From Alloscardovia sp963543015 (GTDB taxonomy: Bacteria; Actinomycetota; Actinomycetes; Actinomycetales; Bifidobacteriaceae): a stretch of 64,000 bases of DNA. This document shows, one piece after another, positions 63,766-64,000 of this stretch. The stretch spans positions 197,414-261,413 of the forward strand of contig CAUTYZ010000001.1 in assembly GCA_963543015.1 (NCBI GenBank), read 5' to 3'. The notes beneath the pieces are model-generated. The model made no database searches and was not told the DNA's origin. It saw only the letters and a program-made list of their open reading frames with translations. Position 1 is the stretch's first letter; each line of letters begins with the position of its first letter. Both the position numbers and the translations under genes were made by a program.

Positions 63766-63794
63766 CAAAAAAACGGATTCTGTCCATAAGCCGT
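63766..63794 (-). terminator. Terminator after the membrane protein at the window end
   Basis: ACGG-C-TT / AA-T-CCGT (7 bp with one mismatch), followed on the minus strand by seven T. It lies directly behind the stop at 63800 and probably separates that gene from the YbjN-like gene. Confidence 0.65.
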
Positions 63795-63799
63795 AACGA

Positions 63800-64000
63800 T
63801 TAATCATCGGAACTCTCTGAGGTTGCTTTTGCTAGGCCGGCGATACACAACACCACATCAAAGACCAGCGAAAAGGCAGCACCCCACTCATAATACCCAG
63901 ACAAACCCTCACACCGCGAAAACCACTCAACAGCATCCACATCCGCAAAAAACGCCACCACAGTAGCAACAAACACCACACCCGTAACCGAAACAAAACG
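63800..64000 (-). CDS. Membrane protein, C-terminal part only (continues past window)
   Basis: The frame is open to the right edge on the minus strand and ends at TAA 63800-63802, giving the last 66 residues: a helix (RFVSVTGVVFVATVVAFFAD), a short loop with VDAVEWFSRCEGLSG, a second helix (SLVFDVVLCIAGLA) and the end ATSESSDD. The arrangement resembles the C-terminus of the 259-residue membrane protein at 40239, so it is probably another member of that family and perhaps again sits behind an effector outside the window. Confidence 0.75.
   Translation of the reverse strand, partial: RFVSVTGVVFVATVVAFFADVDAVEWFSRCEGLSGYYEWGAAFSLVFDVVLCIAGLAKATSESSDD

Overview
The window looks like chromosomal DNA from a low-GC member of the Bifidobacteriaceae (an Alloscardovia-, Gardnerella- or Bifidobacterium-like actinobacterium). 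The evidence is the block prfB-ftsE-ftsX-CHAP hydrolase-smpB, an actinobacterial-type DapD, a long FtsE with a disordered tail, bifidobacterial-style GH2 and GH13 sugar enzymes, LPXTG and lipoprotein signals, and G+C that looks to be in the mid-40s by eye (not computed). The genus is a guess. No rRNA, tRNA, CRISPR array, intact insertion sequence or prophage was seen.

Region 1 (1-5.5 kb): the 3' part of a LacZ-type beta-galactosidase, an Fe/Mn superoxide dismutase, and an LPXTG-type surface protein gene broken by an in-frame amber codon. Region 2 (5.8-11.1 kb): a minus-strand five-gene peptide ABC importer operon whose binding protein is held by a transmembrane helix. Region 3 (11-39.6 kb): mostly housekeeping genes. 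These are pantothenate kinase III, a pseudouridine synthase with NAD(P)HX dehydratase, GlmS, an amino-acid ABC importer, and SmpB/CHAP hydrolase/FtsX/FtsE/RF2. They are followed by an AT-rich patch with an orphan AAA+ ATPase, DapD, methionine aminopeptidase, an MntP-like exporter, an M13 peptidase, a short SSB paralogue, ProRS, a Pif1-like helicase, oligoribonuclease, a GH13 alpha-glucosidase under a LacI-type operator, and a cyclophilin.

Region 4 (39.6-64 kb) is the unusual part: about 24 kb of almost entirely minus-strand genes forming a type VII (ESX/Ess-like) secretion island. In transcription order it holds a membrane protein (cut by the window end), a YbjN-like protein, a transmembrane Ser/Thr kinase, a small membrane protein with three DEGETTLA motifs, a large Ig-like surface protein, an EssC-type three-ATPase motor, a soluble FHA protein and a six-helix membrane protein. 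Next come a small helical protein, a putative effector with a glycine-zipper C-terminus, two more six-helix membrane proteins, two DUF5085-like proteins, a WXG100-like protein, and an EssB-like-domain/FHA fusion. It ends with a second small helical protein, an unknown 212-residue protein, a second putative effector, and two further membrane proteins.

Two working ideas follow. First, both effector genes are preceded by a small helical (Lap/WXG100-like) gene and followed by polytopic membrane protein genes, which is the arrangement expected of secreted membrane-active toxins with immunity proteins. Second, kinase, triple threonine motif and several FHA domains in one cluster suggest that secretion is controlled by a phosphothreonine-FHA switch. 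Both are inferences from order and motifs.
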